A DNA stretch of 64,000 nucleotides from Arcuatula senhousia (lineage: Eukaryota > Mollusca > Bivalvia > Mytilida > Mytilidae), in the NCBI GenBank assembly GCA_963971305.1, contig OZ020307.1, positions 17,960,359 to 18,024,358 of the forward strand, given 5' to 3'. Shown piece by piece: positions 45,968-57,318 of the stretch (its first letter is position 1; every line of letters begins with the position of its first letter). Below the pieces are notes generated by a model, which was not told where the DNA came from, did no database searches, and was given only the letters and a program-made list of their open reading frames with translations. The position numbers were made by a program, and so were the translations under genes.

Positions 45968-48495
45968 TTACCAAGATAAGGTTAGAAATAACACCACGGC
46001 AACACTGACAGGAACGGCAAGTATAACTAGAATCTGATTCTTGTTAAGGTTTACATATAATAAGCAACAGTATCATCAACAGCTCTCATTGGGGGATCCA
46101 GGGGCCCTGATCCTCCCCCTTTATAAAAATGCTTAAAGAAAAATAATTTTATGATATCATAGATACCGGTCTTCCTTAGGCCAGCCAAATGGTCCCACTT
46201 GGCAAGTTCTTGAACAATATGGCAACATAAGTCAACTTAACAATTATAATAGTGGTTTGTCTGAAATTCCAGCCATTTACAATTGCTCTAAAAAGCTTTA
46301 AAAACATTCTTTAGATGGGAGTCGTGAAAAGTGATTGATCTACACTGGAAAAAATGCATCATATATTTGACGAATATTTTATGTTTTGATTTTTAGAAGA
46401 ATCATTTCAAATGATTTTCCTATTAATAACTCGTCATATGTAAAACATATGTTTTCAAACATATGATTATCATATGGGAACCAAACATAAGGTGGACATA
46501 TGTTTAACATACATGGAAATATCTCCAAAGTATAGCTTGACATTCCAAGTACACGTTGATCCATTTCGTCCCTGGTCAGGATTTTACCCCTGACTACAAA
46601 CAAAAGAACATTGCGCTACTTGGAGCCCTATCCACCACATATGGTTAAAGATATTGATTATGAACTAAACAGTTGTGTTTATATTATAGAACAATAGATT
46701 GTACCAACGCCATGAAACTCATATCATAATAATTATGCTCAAATCCACGCTCAATACAAGATATAGATCTCATCTTTCTGCAGAGTTTTAAGAGAAGGTA
46801 CCGTTAAAGCTTTACAGCCGACCTTTGTTTTCAGTTAAACAGTGTGTTCTCATTCACTGCCCCACCACACGACTCGCTTTGTTAACTTTTTCCTTTTTTT
46901 ATTGTCTATATCGTGCTCTAAATAGACATAAAACAAAACAAAAATCAATTATCCATCACAAACCAATGCCATTTATATTACCTGGTTTTATATTATGTTT
47001 TAGGTCCTATAAATTTTTTTTTTAAAGCATTCTTTACATTAGTTAATAACGAAGGATACAATAAATAACCATACAAAGTATCTACAAAATGACATATTGC
47101 ACTCCTGAAACGAAAAAAAAGTTCCATGGTTTATACTTATTAATAAATAACAATACGATGAACAAAGAAGTTTTGTATTTTAAATTTATTCGTTTCAATA
47201 TAGTGAAAATTACAATTATAATTTGCTCTAAACAACAACTCATTGTGATTTTTAGCAAAATGCACTCTTAAACAGATATTTTTAGCTTTACCGAGCAGAG
47301 AACCATTCAATCTAGACACAGAACCCCATTTTACATGTTGTATTAAGATTGTCTGATGTTTTTTGTCAATCTAATGTGCTCCTATAGCTAGATCTCAATC
47401 AGTAAACATTATTGTGGATTTGAATTTGGTTTTTTTTTCTGTTTTTTGTTATTTTAAGATTCAATATAACACATAAGTAACGGACCTTAATAGACTAATT
47501 TTGGAAAATATTACTGAACCTTTCAAACTTACAATTTACTACTGAAAACATAATATTTTCTTGATGTTCGTCACATGAGTTGACGTAAAGGTTGAATATT
47601 GCCAACTAAGTTGATCAATGTGACGGGTGTACATGTGTTATAGCAGGTCTGGAACTGCCTACTCTTCTGGAGCAACTCAGTTCACTCTGGTTTCGAGTTC
47701 ACGTTGCTGATTGTGGTTTAGGTGTAATATATGGGTTTTTTTTATATGTTGGGTGGTTTGGTTTTGTGGGTGATTATTTTATGTCTACTGATTTTGTCTT
47801 TGCATTTCCGGATTAACGACCTTTGCTTCTTTTGTCAATTGTGTAAGGTTATGAACAGTTTAAATGTGCATGTGCTACAACGTTACCTTCTTTACGGGGA
47901 TTGGAGACGGGATTAGCCGTTTTATAGCATCAACCTCGTCCATATCTACGTCTAAAGTCTCCAGGGCACGGACAACTTTATTCCAAATTTTCTCGTATTC
48001 CTCGCGGGATACTCTTTTATATTCCAAATCAATAAGAAAATGATGAAATTTCTCCAATTCGCCAACTGCTGGAAACTTTTTAAATTCAACAATGTTAAAT
48101 TCTCGAAGAAAAAATGCTAAAACTTCAACGTCTAACTTTGGCATTCGTCTGCTTTTGGTGAGCACGTGACATATGCAGCCATCTTGAATACACTTTCTGG
48201 TCTTGACGTCCATATAGATTTTGCTCCAGACATACTCTGTCAGTGTTTGAGTGTCATTAAGAACACATTTAAACTTGTTTTGAAAACAACAGTACGTGTT
48301 ATGCCGAAAACAATGCATTATTCTATGTTTGTTCCTATCTAGAAAAGTGAATAAAGTCAAGTAATGAGCTTCAAGATACGTGTTAAAAATTCGTTTCATA
48401 TTAGGTAAAACTACAGCTTCCATGAGCTGGTTCAGACGCTCATAATAGTCATATTCGGTCAATGGTTCTGCTTCGGCGACACTATTGTTTACCAT
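45968..48495 (-). CDS. Cys/His paralogue family member C, C-terminally membrane-anchored (2 coding exons)
   Basis: Exon 1: 48495-47887 (203 codons, phase 0; donor AAG|GTAACG). Exon 2: 46033-45968, acceptor AGAATCAG, encoding ILVILAVPVSVAVVLFLTLSW then stop; 224 residues in all. The pattern is the clearest of the family: FLDRNKHRIMHCFR, CC-x6-C, VWSKIYMD, C-x4-C-x-C-H (CIQDGCICHVLT), then helices ending LETLDVDMDEVDAIKRLIPSP. FLDRNKHRIMHCFR differs from member B at very few positions, so B and C are the closest pair. Exon 2 is the same length as B's and its stop (TGGTAA) also overlaps a donor-like sequence. The 1.85-kb intron contains transposon debris (46081-46130; 47639-47712). Function unknown. 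Confidence 0.7.
46093..46124. repeat. GGGGGATCCAGGGGCCCTGATCCTCCCCC imperfect palindrome
   Basis: A GC-rich inverted repeat in the intron of paralogue C, typical of a transposon end; the surrounding sequence has the phrase also seen as CGGATCC..GGGGGTCC near 41470-41600. Confidence 0.5.
47639..47712 (-). repeat. Fragment of the 49562 dispersed repeat
   Basis: GTTATAGCAGGTCTGGAACT..GCCTACTCTTCTGGAGCAAC parallels TGCTATAACTGCTTACTCTT..CCGGAGCACCTGAGC at 49565-49610. In the intron of paralogue C. Confidence 0.5.
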
Positions 48496-49910
48496 TTTAT
48501 GTATACCTTTTTTAGGTTAAAATTTATAAATTGCTGTATTTTAAACAATTACATCTTTAGAAGAAAACATCATTGCTCATTGCCTGAACATACCTGAAAA
48601 AAAAACAATATCTTGTTTTCTGTCCAATGACTCAAAAACTGCAAGCATTTAGATCAATCTTCAACAGATTATTGTTTTAAACAGTTTGTTGATGCACTTT
48701 TGTTTCCCGAGAGCTGAATGTCTAAAATCCACTATTAAGCCGCATGGTTCTTTTTCTGTTTTTTTTTTTTAAATATTATATCCGGTGATCTTAACTCTCG
48801 TTCACATGTTTCGTATATTTTCTGTGTATTACAGCACATTTATCTGATGATTCGACTCATTGATCATTAATTTAAAAAATGGTTTCAAACAATGCTAAAC
48901 TAAATGTGTTTGTTTTAAAACAATGAAAGTGTGTTGATTTAATTAACCAATACTGACACATATATATAGTGTACACTTATGAATATATTTTTTTCACTTA
49001 TTTTTGAAATTTGAAAGATAACATAAGGTTCACTTTTTCACCAAACCATTAAATGACTATAAGAATGCAAAACTCGAAATGGTGGTGTTTTCTAAGTCAT
49101 AATGTGAAATCTTAGTAACTAGAAGACGCAATCAATTGAGCATCTCTTGGAATAATCATTTTTAAAGGTTAGTCACTTTGATTTTTAAATTATCGATCCA
49201 AGAAAAATACAGCTGACTCATTAGATACATTCTGAGACAAAAAACTGATTAATGCGGTTGCATGTTTAACCTACCTTCTTACTCAAAATAAGCCCGTGCA
49301 TTTGTCCAAGTAGTAGTTTAGCACAGTTGCATATCTATCTTTTTGCCTTGATCTTTGAACTTCTGTTTGAGTGACTGACTATTTTCAATACATAAAAATA
49401 GCAGTGTTATTTTTATGAGCAAGAACTATGAATCATACGCTCATAGACAAATATGGGATTTCTATCTCTTAGATGAGTACTTCTGTCATTTTGTCATAGG
49501 GTTTTGTTTTGTCTTCCTTTACTCGTTTAGACACACTGAATTGACTATTTGCAGCTCGACGTGCTATAGTGTGCTATAACTGCTTACTCTTCCGGAGCAC
49601 CTGAGCTCATTCTCGTTACGACTTGAGTTTGTGTTTTTATGTTTTTTTTGTTTCTTCATTCTGTTTTCTTTCGTGTTTGCCGTATTTTGTCGTTGCCTTT
49701 TCGGACTTTTGACACTCGAGCCTCTTTGCTTCTTGTTTTCACGTGATAACAAGAATAAAATTCAACAATGTGGATAAATTTATTTATTGTTTTAACGTTG
49801 AATTGAAATAAATGTGTCAAGTTATATACATTTAAAGCACGGGGTGTTTAATATTTTCACAAGGTACGATCCGAATTTTAAACATAAAATGATCCTTGTC
49901 TTTTACAGGA
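48496..49910. other. Head-to-head intergenic region between paralogues C (minus) and D (plus)
   Basis: About 1.4 kb holding both upstream regions. Contains the dispersed repeat at 49562-49735. The plus acceptor CTTTTACAG at 49900-49908 shows that paralogue D has an upstream non-coding exon, not located. Confidence 0.4.
49562..49735 (-). repeat. Dispersed 'AAAAGTCCGAAAAGGCAACG' repeat, fullest copy
   Basis: Minus strand reads GTCAAAAGTCCGAAAAGGCA..ACGGCAAACACGAAAG..CTCAAGTCGTAACGAGAATG..GGTGCTCCGGAAGAGTAAGC. Same block order as 33431-33553; the 62-codon minus frame here is not a gene. Confidence 0.65.
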
Positions 49911-52636
49911 ATGGAATCTGGAAATTTTAAAAGAATGCAAAACTTATTCAAATATTGCGCTAAACCTGCTCTTCTTAAAATCGCAGACGCTCACATGAAG
50001 GAAGATATGCTCTCCTTTAGTGCTTTGCTTGACAGACACAAACACAAAGCATTTCACTTGTACCGCCTTCCCCAGGCTTGCTGTTCTAACCCACTGGGGT
50101 GCAAGAGCCCCGAAAAACTTCTCTTGGATAGGAACCAATGGCGTATTCTATACGACACCAATAAGAACCCTCATTGTAACAAAGTAACGTGTGTATGTAA
50201 CGTAATAACGAATCACGTAAGTCCATCAGAGGTTGATTGTTATATCTTATCTACGTTACTGGTAACGTTTAACATTGGAAAGACTGATGTTTTGCTCCCA
50301 ATCAGAGGCATTCAACGTGAATGTCAAATCTGGCATTTTATGAGACCTCAAAAAATTAAACAAGAGGCATTCGAAAAGAAATGGAAGAACGTTAGTGATT
50401 ATTTACTTAAGTTAGGAGTAAGCAAGAAGGCGATTGATGCTGTAAAACGAATGCCTGTGGTTGAAGTGCCAGAATACGACCTCCCTGAAACATGTGCTGT
50501 GGTAAGACAAAACATATTATACCTGTATCAGAAAGAATTGATAGATCCATAATCGATACTGTAACGTTTTTATAAAGAATTATTGTCCCCTGCCGCAACG
50601 CGTCGGAGGGACCTAGTAATGGTCTCCGTCCGTTCCTCCGTCACGTTTTTTGTGGGTGAAACTCATCGGACACTTCTGAACGGATGTTGCTGAAACTTCA
50701 CACACTAATAAGGTACTATTAGTGGGTGATCATCCCATATTTGAAATTTTCAAAATGGTCGCCGTTTCCATAGAAATGGGAAGAAAGGTCAAAATATAAG
50801 ACATTCAATATCTCGGTTACCTAGGTGCACAGGGCTCTGAAATTTTGTAGGCTGATCGAGCAAAAGGTACTATGTAATAATACGGAAAAAAAAATTGAAG
50901 CGATATTTACGGTTTTCGAGTTATTTACGAATTTGTGATTTTTCAGTCCGAAAATGGGTCTTTGTCAAACGTTTTTGTGGGTGCAACTCCTTGGATACTA
51001 CTGAACGGATGTTGCTGAAACTTTACACACTGATAGGGTACTATTAGTAGATGATCATCCTATATTTGAAATTTTCAAAATGGCCTCCGTTTCCATGGTG
51101 ACGGGGAAGAAAGGTCAAAATATAGGACATTCAATATCTCGGTTACCTAGGTGCACAGGGTTCTGAAATTTTATAGGCTGATAGAGCAAAATATACTCTA
51201 TAATAATACGAAAAAAATAATTTGAAGTAATATTTACAGTTTTTGAGTTATATACGAATTTGTTATTTTCCGGTCTAAAAATGGGACTTTGTCAAACATT
51301 TTTGTGGGTGCAACTCCTCGGACTCCGAAACAACCAATTTCTATCGTTTCTCAGAGAATATATCGCTCGAATTTACATACCACACAACTTCCATGCGGCG
51401 GCAGGGGACACATGGCTACGCGTAGCAATCTTGTTTAATTACTATGAACTACATGATGCATTGTGTTTGGTCGGTCTTTCAATATAGACGAAAGCAGTTT
51501 AAAATTACTCGTCTGGAACTCTGGAAATTCTGTTTCAAATTTCGCCGGGACATTCGGATCTTTAATGCAAATATCAACTACATTTGTATGACAACATGAA
51601 AGTCAACGGAAAAAGACGCAATCATCACACATTTTATCAATCAGTCGCCCTTTAACGTCAAATCCATCTATTATCTGCAGAATTCCGATTCTTATAAATT
51701 CTTTCAAGAGAATCTTCAATTTACCAAGATATCGTTAAAAATGCAGTACCAAGATCACTTTCTTGTTTATATAGACTACATTGTAGTTCGAAACTTTTTT
51801 TTCTTTTCTAGAGATGGCGCATGAGATGTCTTCGTTGTCGACCTGTTGCTTATGTAGCTGTTGTATCCTTCAATGTCAGAATTATAGCCGAAGCTGAATT
51901 TATATTTATTTGCATTTTACCAAAAAACATACAGATCTTAACATATACAGGTGTTTCAGTAATAAAAATCGGTAGAACTTTCTGAAACTTTGTCAAAAGA
52001 CTGAGTCTTGAAAATAAAATAAAAAGAATCGGTCACCATCCTCAATTTGTATAGAAACTTGTTGAAAAACAGTACATTTATATAGATTATATAGAGGAAT
52101 TATGTAGAGGAAAATGGTTTTTATTAATTTTTTTAACATTTTTGTTATATTTTGTCAAAACTACCAATTTGGTTTGTTCTTTAAAACTCAATTATTAAAT
52201 CATAGGGATCACCGTTATTTTCTATAAGATAAATTATTGGAAAACTGAATTTTCCCTTTACATTTTATACAAAGTATCTCCCTTGAAAAAAAGTCTGGGA
52301 AAGTTTCATGGATATTACAGTTAGGTTTTGTTTCAAACTAATTTTCCATCATACCTGTACTTGGTTATATAAACAAACAGCCTTCGAACAATACATGAAA
52401 GGTTAATGGTGATTTAAAAAAAAACATCAGTTTTGGCTACGGAGAAGTTTGAACGGTGCACATTGCATTCTTTTATGAGTGTTTTTTTTTCAGAAATGCA
52501 TTTGTTCATTCATTTTGTTTTTCTTTAACTTGTGTACCAGATTGTACTTATCATTGGTGTGCCTCTTACTATAGGTCTCGTCACATATTTTCTTGTCAGT
52601 AAGTATACATGTTTTAATTTATCCTTTTTTAAATAG
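49911..52636 (+). CDS. Cys/His paralogue family member D, C-terminally membrane-anchored
   Basis: Exon 1: 49911-50501 (197 codons, phase 0; donor GTG|GTAAGA). The ATG lies two bases after the acceptor CTTTTACAG, the same layout as member B. Pattern: LLDRHKHKAFHLYR (K-H-x3-H), CC-x5-C (CCSNPLGC), NQWRILYDT, C-x4-C-x-C-N (CNKVTCVCNVIT; His replaced by Asn), then YLLKLGVSKKAIDAVKRMP. Exon 2 begins at 52541 after TGTGTACCAG and encodes IVLIIGVPLTIGLVTYFLV, one transmembrane helix. Reading on gives a 12-residue tail and stop at 52636; alternatively a donor A|GTAAGT at 52598 joins an acceptor at 52994 and ends one codon later (stop 52997-52999). It is the only plus-strand copy. The 2-kb intron contains a tandem repeat element. 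Function unknown. Confidence 0.68.
50579..51330 (+). repeat. CCGTCC-type dispersed element with ~326-bp tandem units (2.1 copies)
   Basis: Head CCCCTGCCGCAACGCGTCGG..GTCTCCGTCCGTTCCTCCGTC; then units starting at TGTGGGTG 50651, 50976 and 51303 (spacing 325 and 327), each with CTGAACGGATGTTGCTGAAAC and CAATATCTCGGTTACCTAGG. Inside paralogue D's intron. Confidence 0.85.
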
Positions 52637-53843
52637 ATTGATGCTTCTTTGACAATTACTCCCTTTTCCTGACTTTGTCTTATTGATGATCTTTGTTTGA
52701 GAGAGGAGCAAGTGTTTAAAAAGTGTATGAGCATGTAATCAATCAGAAACTCGCTAGAGACGCTCAACCAAAGGTAGCGAACAAATTGTCAATATTAATC
52801 TAGCTGTGTGTGTTGGAAAGAATAAGGAATAATCCATTCACATCGATATCCAACACATACATATTATCTCAAGAGCATAGTAAAAAGGTCTATCGTATCA
52901 CGAAATGGATATTGTGTTGCAAAAATTTCTTTAATTTTATTCGTAGGTAGGACTAACATAGCTAATTAATTATAATTTTAATTTTTTTTTTCAGATTAAA
53001 TCGACTTCCTCCATAGTTAAACTGTATCTAAAACCAGCAAGAAGGAAGCATTGACTATATGATAATGAATGTCCATATAGTTCACCTCCTTCACTCGGCT
53101 AACTGAGAACTCGGTCTGTTGGTTTTATTTTACATGGAGGCTATATGGGGAATGGGTCTGTTGAAGAGTCGGCTATAGGTCTGTTGAGAGTAAAATCCAA
53201 TAGATGGTCATGAAATTTTGTGAAAAAGTTATTATTTTGGCAAAATATCAATTAATTGTCAAAATACAAAATCTTTCAACCAAAATGATATTCATTTGAG
53301 CACATTTTCAACTTGCAACAGAGTCAATTTGTAATACCAGTGTTCGATAAAACGAAAAGGGGAGACAGCGGTATGCTCAAATTTGGCAACTATGAATGAT
53401 GTTTTTTTACAAATAAACAAATTTTATACACTTTTTAGATATAATTAGCGATTCGAAAGGTTTTCTTCAGTTTAAAAATAAAATATTCAAACAACAAAAA
53501 GTGATTTAATGTTAAAATGTTGTAAAAATTGAGTTTTTCTTAAAAAAGTGCCGGCTAAAGTCTGTTGGTGAGTCGGCAAATTAAATTAAAGTCTGTTGAG
53601 TGTTAATTAGCCGAGACAGAATGATTGCGAACGAGGTATATTTTGAATTTTTAAAAACTTTTAGGATTTACATTTAATATTGTATTAATTCAAGAGTGAA
53701 ATTATCTCTAATTTTGCGTGTATGTACAGGAAAAAGAAACCTAAATGTTACGTACAATCGAACGGACGGGCAAATGGATAAAGGTTAAACAGTATACCAC
53801 TCTTCTTAAAAGTATTTAACTAGTCGAAGCTGCCATGCTGCAT

Positions 53844-54836
53844 ATCCCCGCGCTACTCTGGTGTTTGATAGTATAAGGGCAAATAATTGAAAGAAACAAA
53901 CTATGACTATAATGAGCATTGCTAGTACTATCAAATGTATATGTATATGTATTAATATGAGACTTTTCCCTGGTAGTGGGAGTGATAGTAATGTAAAGAA
54001 TTATGCATGACAAAGGAATAATGTGCCCTTAGGCTATCTATGCAGCCCAGCCCCTAAGGGCATTATCAAAATTCTGAAACCTTCGGCAGAATCTACATCC
54101 ATAGTGCAACTACTGAGCCTAGTTTCATTTCCTTATTCCAAATAACCTTGGAGGAGTTGTGTGACAAAGGAATAATGAACCTTAGGATACCTATGCAGTC
54201 CAGCTTTTGGGGGCATTATCAAAATTCCGAAACCTTTTACAGAATCTACATCCATACTCCATAGTGCAACTAATAAGCCAAGTTTCAGTTCCATATTCCA
54301 AATAACCTAGGAGGAGTTGCGTGATGAAGGAATAATGTGCCCTCAGGCTACCTATGGGCATTATCAGAATTCCGAAACCTTCGGCAGAATCTACATCCAT
54401 AGTGCAACTACTAAGCAAAGTTCCAGTTCCGTATTCCAAATAACTTGGGAGGAGTTGCATGACGAAGGAATAATGTGCCCTAATGCTACCTTTGCAGCCC
54501 AGCCCCTATAGGGGCATTATCAAAATTCCAAAACTTTCACAGAATCTACATCCATAGTGCAACTGCTGAGCCAAGCGTCAGTTCCATATTCCAAATAACT
54601 TGCGTGACATAGGAATGTGCACTTAGGCTACCTATGCAGCCCAGCCTCTAGGGGTATTATCAAAATTCCAAAACCTTCGACACAGTCCCCACCCACAATG
54701 CAATTAATAACCCAAGTTTCATCTTTCTACTCCCAGTGGTTACAGAGATTAGCCTTGACATTAACGCCATACGTACGTACGTACGTACATCGAACAGCAA
54801 AACATTATCCCCGCGCTTTCGCTAGCGCGGGGATAA
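53844..54836. mobile_element. Nested repeat element with five ~150-bp units and palindromic end
   Basis: Inside the larger transposon. ATCCCCGCGC at 53844 and GCGCGGGGAT near 54834 may be its ends. Five units begin at GACAAAGGAATAATGTGCCC-like phrases (about 54008, 54162, 54322, 54461, 54605), each with CATTATCAAAATTC.GAAAC and CAGAATCTACATCCATAGTG. They are followed by (ACGT)n at 54769-54788 and the 12-bp stem hairpin at 54805-54836. Confidence 0.7.
54805..54836. repeat. Perfect 12-bp-stem hairpin TTATCCCCGCGC/GCGCGGGGATAA
   Basis: Stem TTATCCCCGCGC, loop TTTCGCTA, stem GCGCGGGGATAA. Directly preceded by an (ACGT)5-like run. Terminal structure of the nested element. Confidence 0.9.
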
Positions 54837-56065
54837 TAACATGGCTTTAAAATTGTTGATTTTAAATTAGCACTTTTTACTTGTACATATTTATACAGTA
54901 TTATAAGGGCTTCAAAATGCATAAATTAGAACAGATCTGATTTATGGGTTCAATCACAGATTATCATATGGGAATAAACAGACCGAACAAACATCCCCCA
55001 CCCACCCGGGTAGTAAAATTCTCGAGTTTTTCAATGCACGTATCATGTATGCTTTAAAACGATTGCCATATATATGTAATACATCATACTTTGGAGGTTG
55101 TAATTGTTTTTGGTCATGTTTGCAATACAAAGTCAGTTGGCATAGTTTATAATTAGTTGTAATGTTTTTCACTCTCTTTCTAAGACTAGTGTTAGAATTT
55201 TTTCAGTATTTTAGGGATAAGCGTCTCTTGTTTAACGTCTGCATCTTTGATTTTTTATTTCTTTATTTTTTTTCCTTCCATGCTTTCTGTTGGAAAAGTT
55301 CATTCTTGTTCTTTTCATACTGAAAAAATAATGGTAAGCCTGATCAAACAGACTGATGTGCTTGTTATAACTCGATTTATATTAATTTTACGTCTAATCT
55401 ATGACTAAACAATCATCACTACGAATATATACGCTTTATGTCACTTTGTAAGATTATTTCTATTTGTAAAAAATGTGTGTTATGGCACAAATATAGTATG
55501 ATATCAGTTGATTAATTTACTCTCAACAGACTGACCAACAGACCGAGTTCATTATAGCCGACTCACCAACAGACCCAATTTAAGGCAAAAACATAATAAA
55601 TGCCACAAAAACGCATGTCTGTCGGTTTTTCTTTCTTATACGTACAGTTATATGTCAAACATACATGATGTACAATTTAAGTTGCGTTTTTCGTAATGCT
55701 TTCGACTTAATTTTAGCAAAACGCTGAAATGTTTACATTTTTGAATGACAAAATTGGTAGAAATATCTCGATGAGTAACACACCTTTTGCTTTTGTAGCT
55801 TACCAATGTAAGCTACAGAGAAAAACAATATATGAATACGTTCAGTATTCAATATTGTTTTGCCCTACATAAATTGTTTTTTTTATTAAAGTAAGTAAAA
55901 AATAAATATTTAGTAAAATATATTGACCTTGCTATGTTTTTCTCGATAGTATTTGACCAACAGACTTTAGCCGACTCTTCAACAGACCCATTTCCCATAT
56001 AGCCTCCATGTAAAATAAAACCAACAGACCGAGTTCTCAGTTAGCCGAGTGAAGGAGGTGTAGTT

Positions 56066-56699
56066 GAAAACCCTCCTGTCCAAATAAATGAAATGAGATT
56101 TGCAAATGTATTTGTGATAATAATACAGAACTATTGCTATTTATTAAAAATTGTCCAAGCCTATCGTCTCATGCACTGGGATTAGTTTTGTTGACTAAAA
56201 ATAGGTTATAAAGAAGGAAAGAAAAAGTGAAACAATTTTGGGTTCTAACAACTTTTTTAAAGTCAAAATGGCCGAATTGGGTAAGAAGCAAAGTGTAATA
56301 ATGGGGGCAATCAAACGTCCTTAATCCGAAAAGTCAGACAAAATTGGTAGACGTAAAATCCACAACAAAACAAACAAAACAACAACAGCAAACACATACC
56401 AGCAGGGCAATTAGTAGGTGAGCGGCAGACCTGAAGTCGCATTCAAATATCGAGGATGCAGAGAAAGCAGTGACTGTTACCTAAATGCTTTTAGATTGTG
56501 CTGGAAGCAATAAAATCTTACTTCCGTGGTGGAATGGACAAGTACTTGTTGAACTATGCACCTGCCTACCAAAAGTCATCGACCAAATACCCATAAGTGT
56601 CGCCAAACGCTTTACAATTGTGAGAGTCGTCCGGCTGTTGTCGAAGACGAAATAATAAAAAGCTGCCGAGCGCAGAACGACACAACAGCAAAATGAAAA
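56066..56699. other. Gene-free stretch
   Basis: AT-rich, nothing recognised; small frames lack domains. Confidence 0.4.
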
Positions 56700-57318
56700 T
56701 ATGAAAAAAAAAGCTATTTTTGACCTGTAAAGGGCCATACCTCCTATAAGGGATCATCTGGCAACTTTGACGCAACAAAGACTTTTTTCAAATTTTGTAG
56801 AGCTTAATGAGCTGAGCATTTAAGCAAGCAACAGCTTTTCTCTATCTGCACAAGTTTTCATACTATAGGGCAAAACATGAAAAAGGCTATTTTTTACCTT
56901 AAAATGGCCATAACCTCTATAAGGGGTCATCTGACAACTTTGACCCAATGGGGACTTTTGTAGAGCTTTTGATTCTGAAGAACCTAAAATCTTTCGGATT
57001 TTTTCTATCTGTTGTTTTTGCTGAGTTTTATTATATAAGCAGTTTTAAGTGGTTTTACCCTATGTTCTATTTTTAGTAACAGCAGCCATGTTTTTTAATA
57101 GAATCATTTCAAAATGAGGATTATTTGTTGCCAACATGTCATATACCATTCCTGCAAAGTTTCAGTTAAATTAGTTAAGTGGTTTCAGAGAAGATTTTTG
57201 AAATTGTTAACGAGTGGTTTCAGAGAAGATTTTTGAAATTGTTAAAGGAGGAGGACGGACGCATAGTGATGGCATAAGCTCACCTGGCCTTTGGCCTTTG
57301 GCAAGGTGAGCTAACAAA
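56700..57318 (+). repeat. Dispersed element with duplicated body and GGTGAGCTAA(A)n tail
   Basis: Two units share AAAAAAGCTATTTTTGACCT..CCATACCTCCTATAAGGG / GGCTATTTTTTACCTT..CCATAACCTCTATAAGGG with CATCTGRCAACTTTGACSC. A 28-bp duplication (GTGGTTTCAGAGAAGATTTT) follows at 57179/57214. The tail GAGGACGGACGCATAGTGATGG, then an AGCTCACC..GGTGAGCT hairpin and A run, is the 3' end matching the heads of CCGTCC-type elements (cf. 39867). Confidence 0.6.

Larger units (their letters stand above)
53083..56060. mobile_element. 2.98-kb TIR transposon, ~93-bp TIRs, 5-bp target duplication, CAC ends
   Basis: Left end CACCTCCTTCACTCGGCTAA..GAACTCGGTCTGTTGG..ACATGGAGGCTATATGGG is mirrored at the right, one mismatch in about 93 bp. 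TAGTT flanks both sides (53078-53082 and 56061-56065). GTCTGTTG/AGTCGGC blocks recur subterminally (53101-53200, 53560-53613; inverted 55524-55582, 55955-56030). No transposase frame. CAC termini plus a 5-bp duplication are features of the Transib/RAG-related superfamily; assignment is inference. It lies about 80 bp after the paralogue D stop codon. Confidence 0.85.

Noticed and set aside
47875..47916. Readthrough C-terminus of paralogue C (KKVTL stop) as the true protein end
   Set aside because: All four family exons end at a consensus donor at the same place, and downstream TM exons in matching phase exist for three of them.
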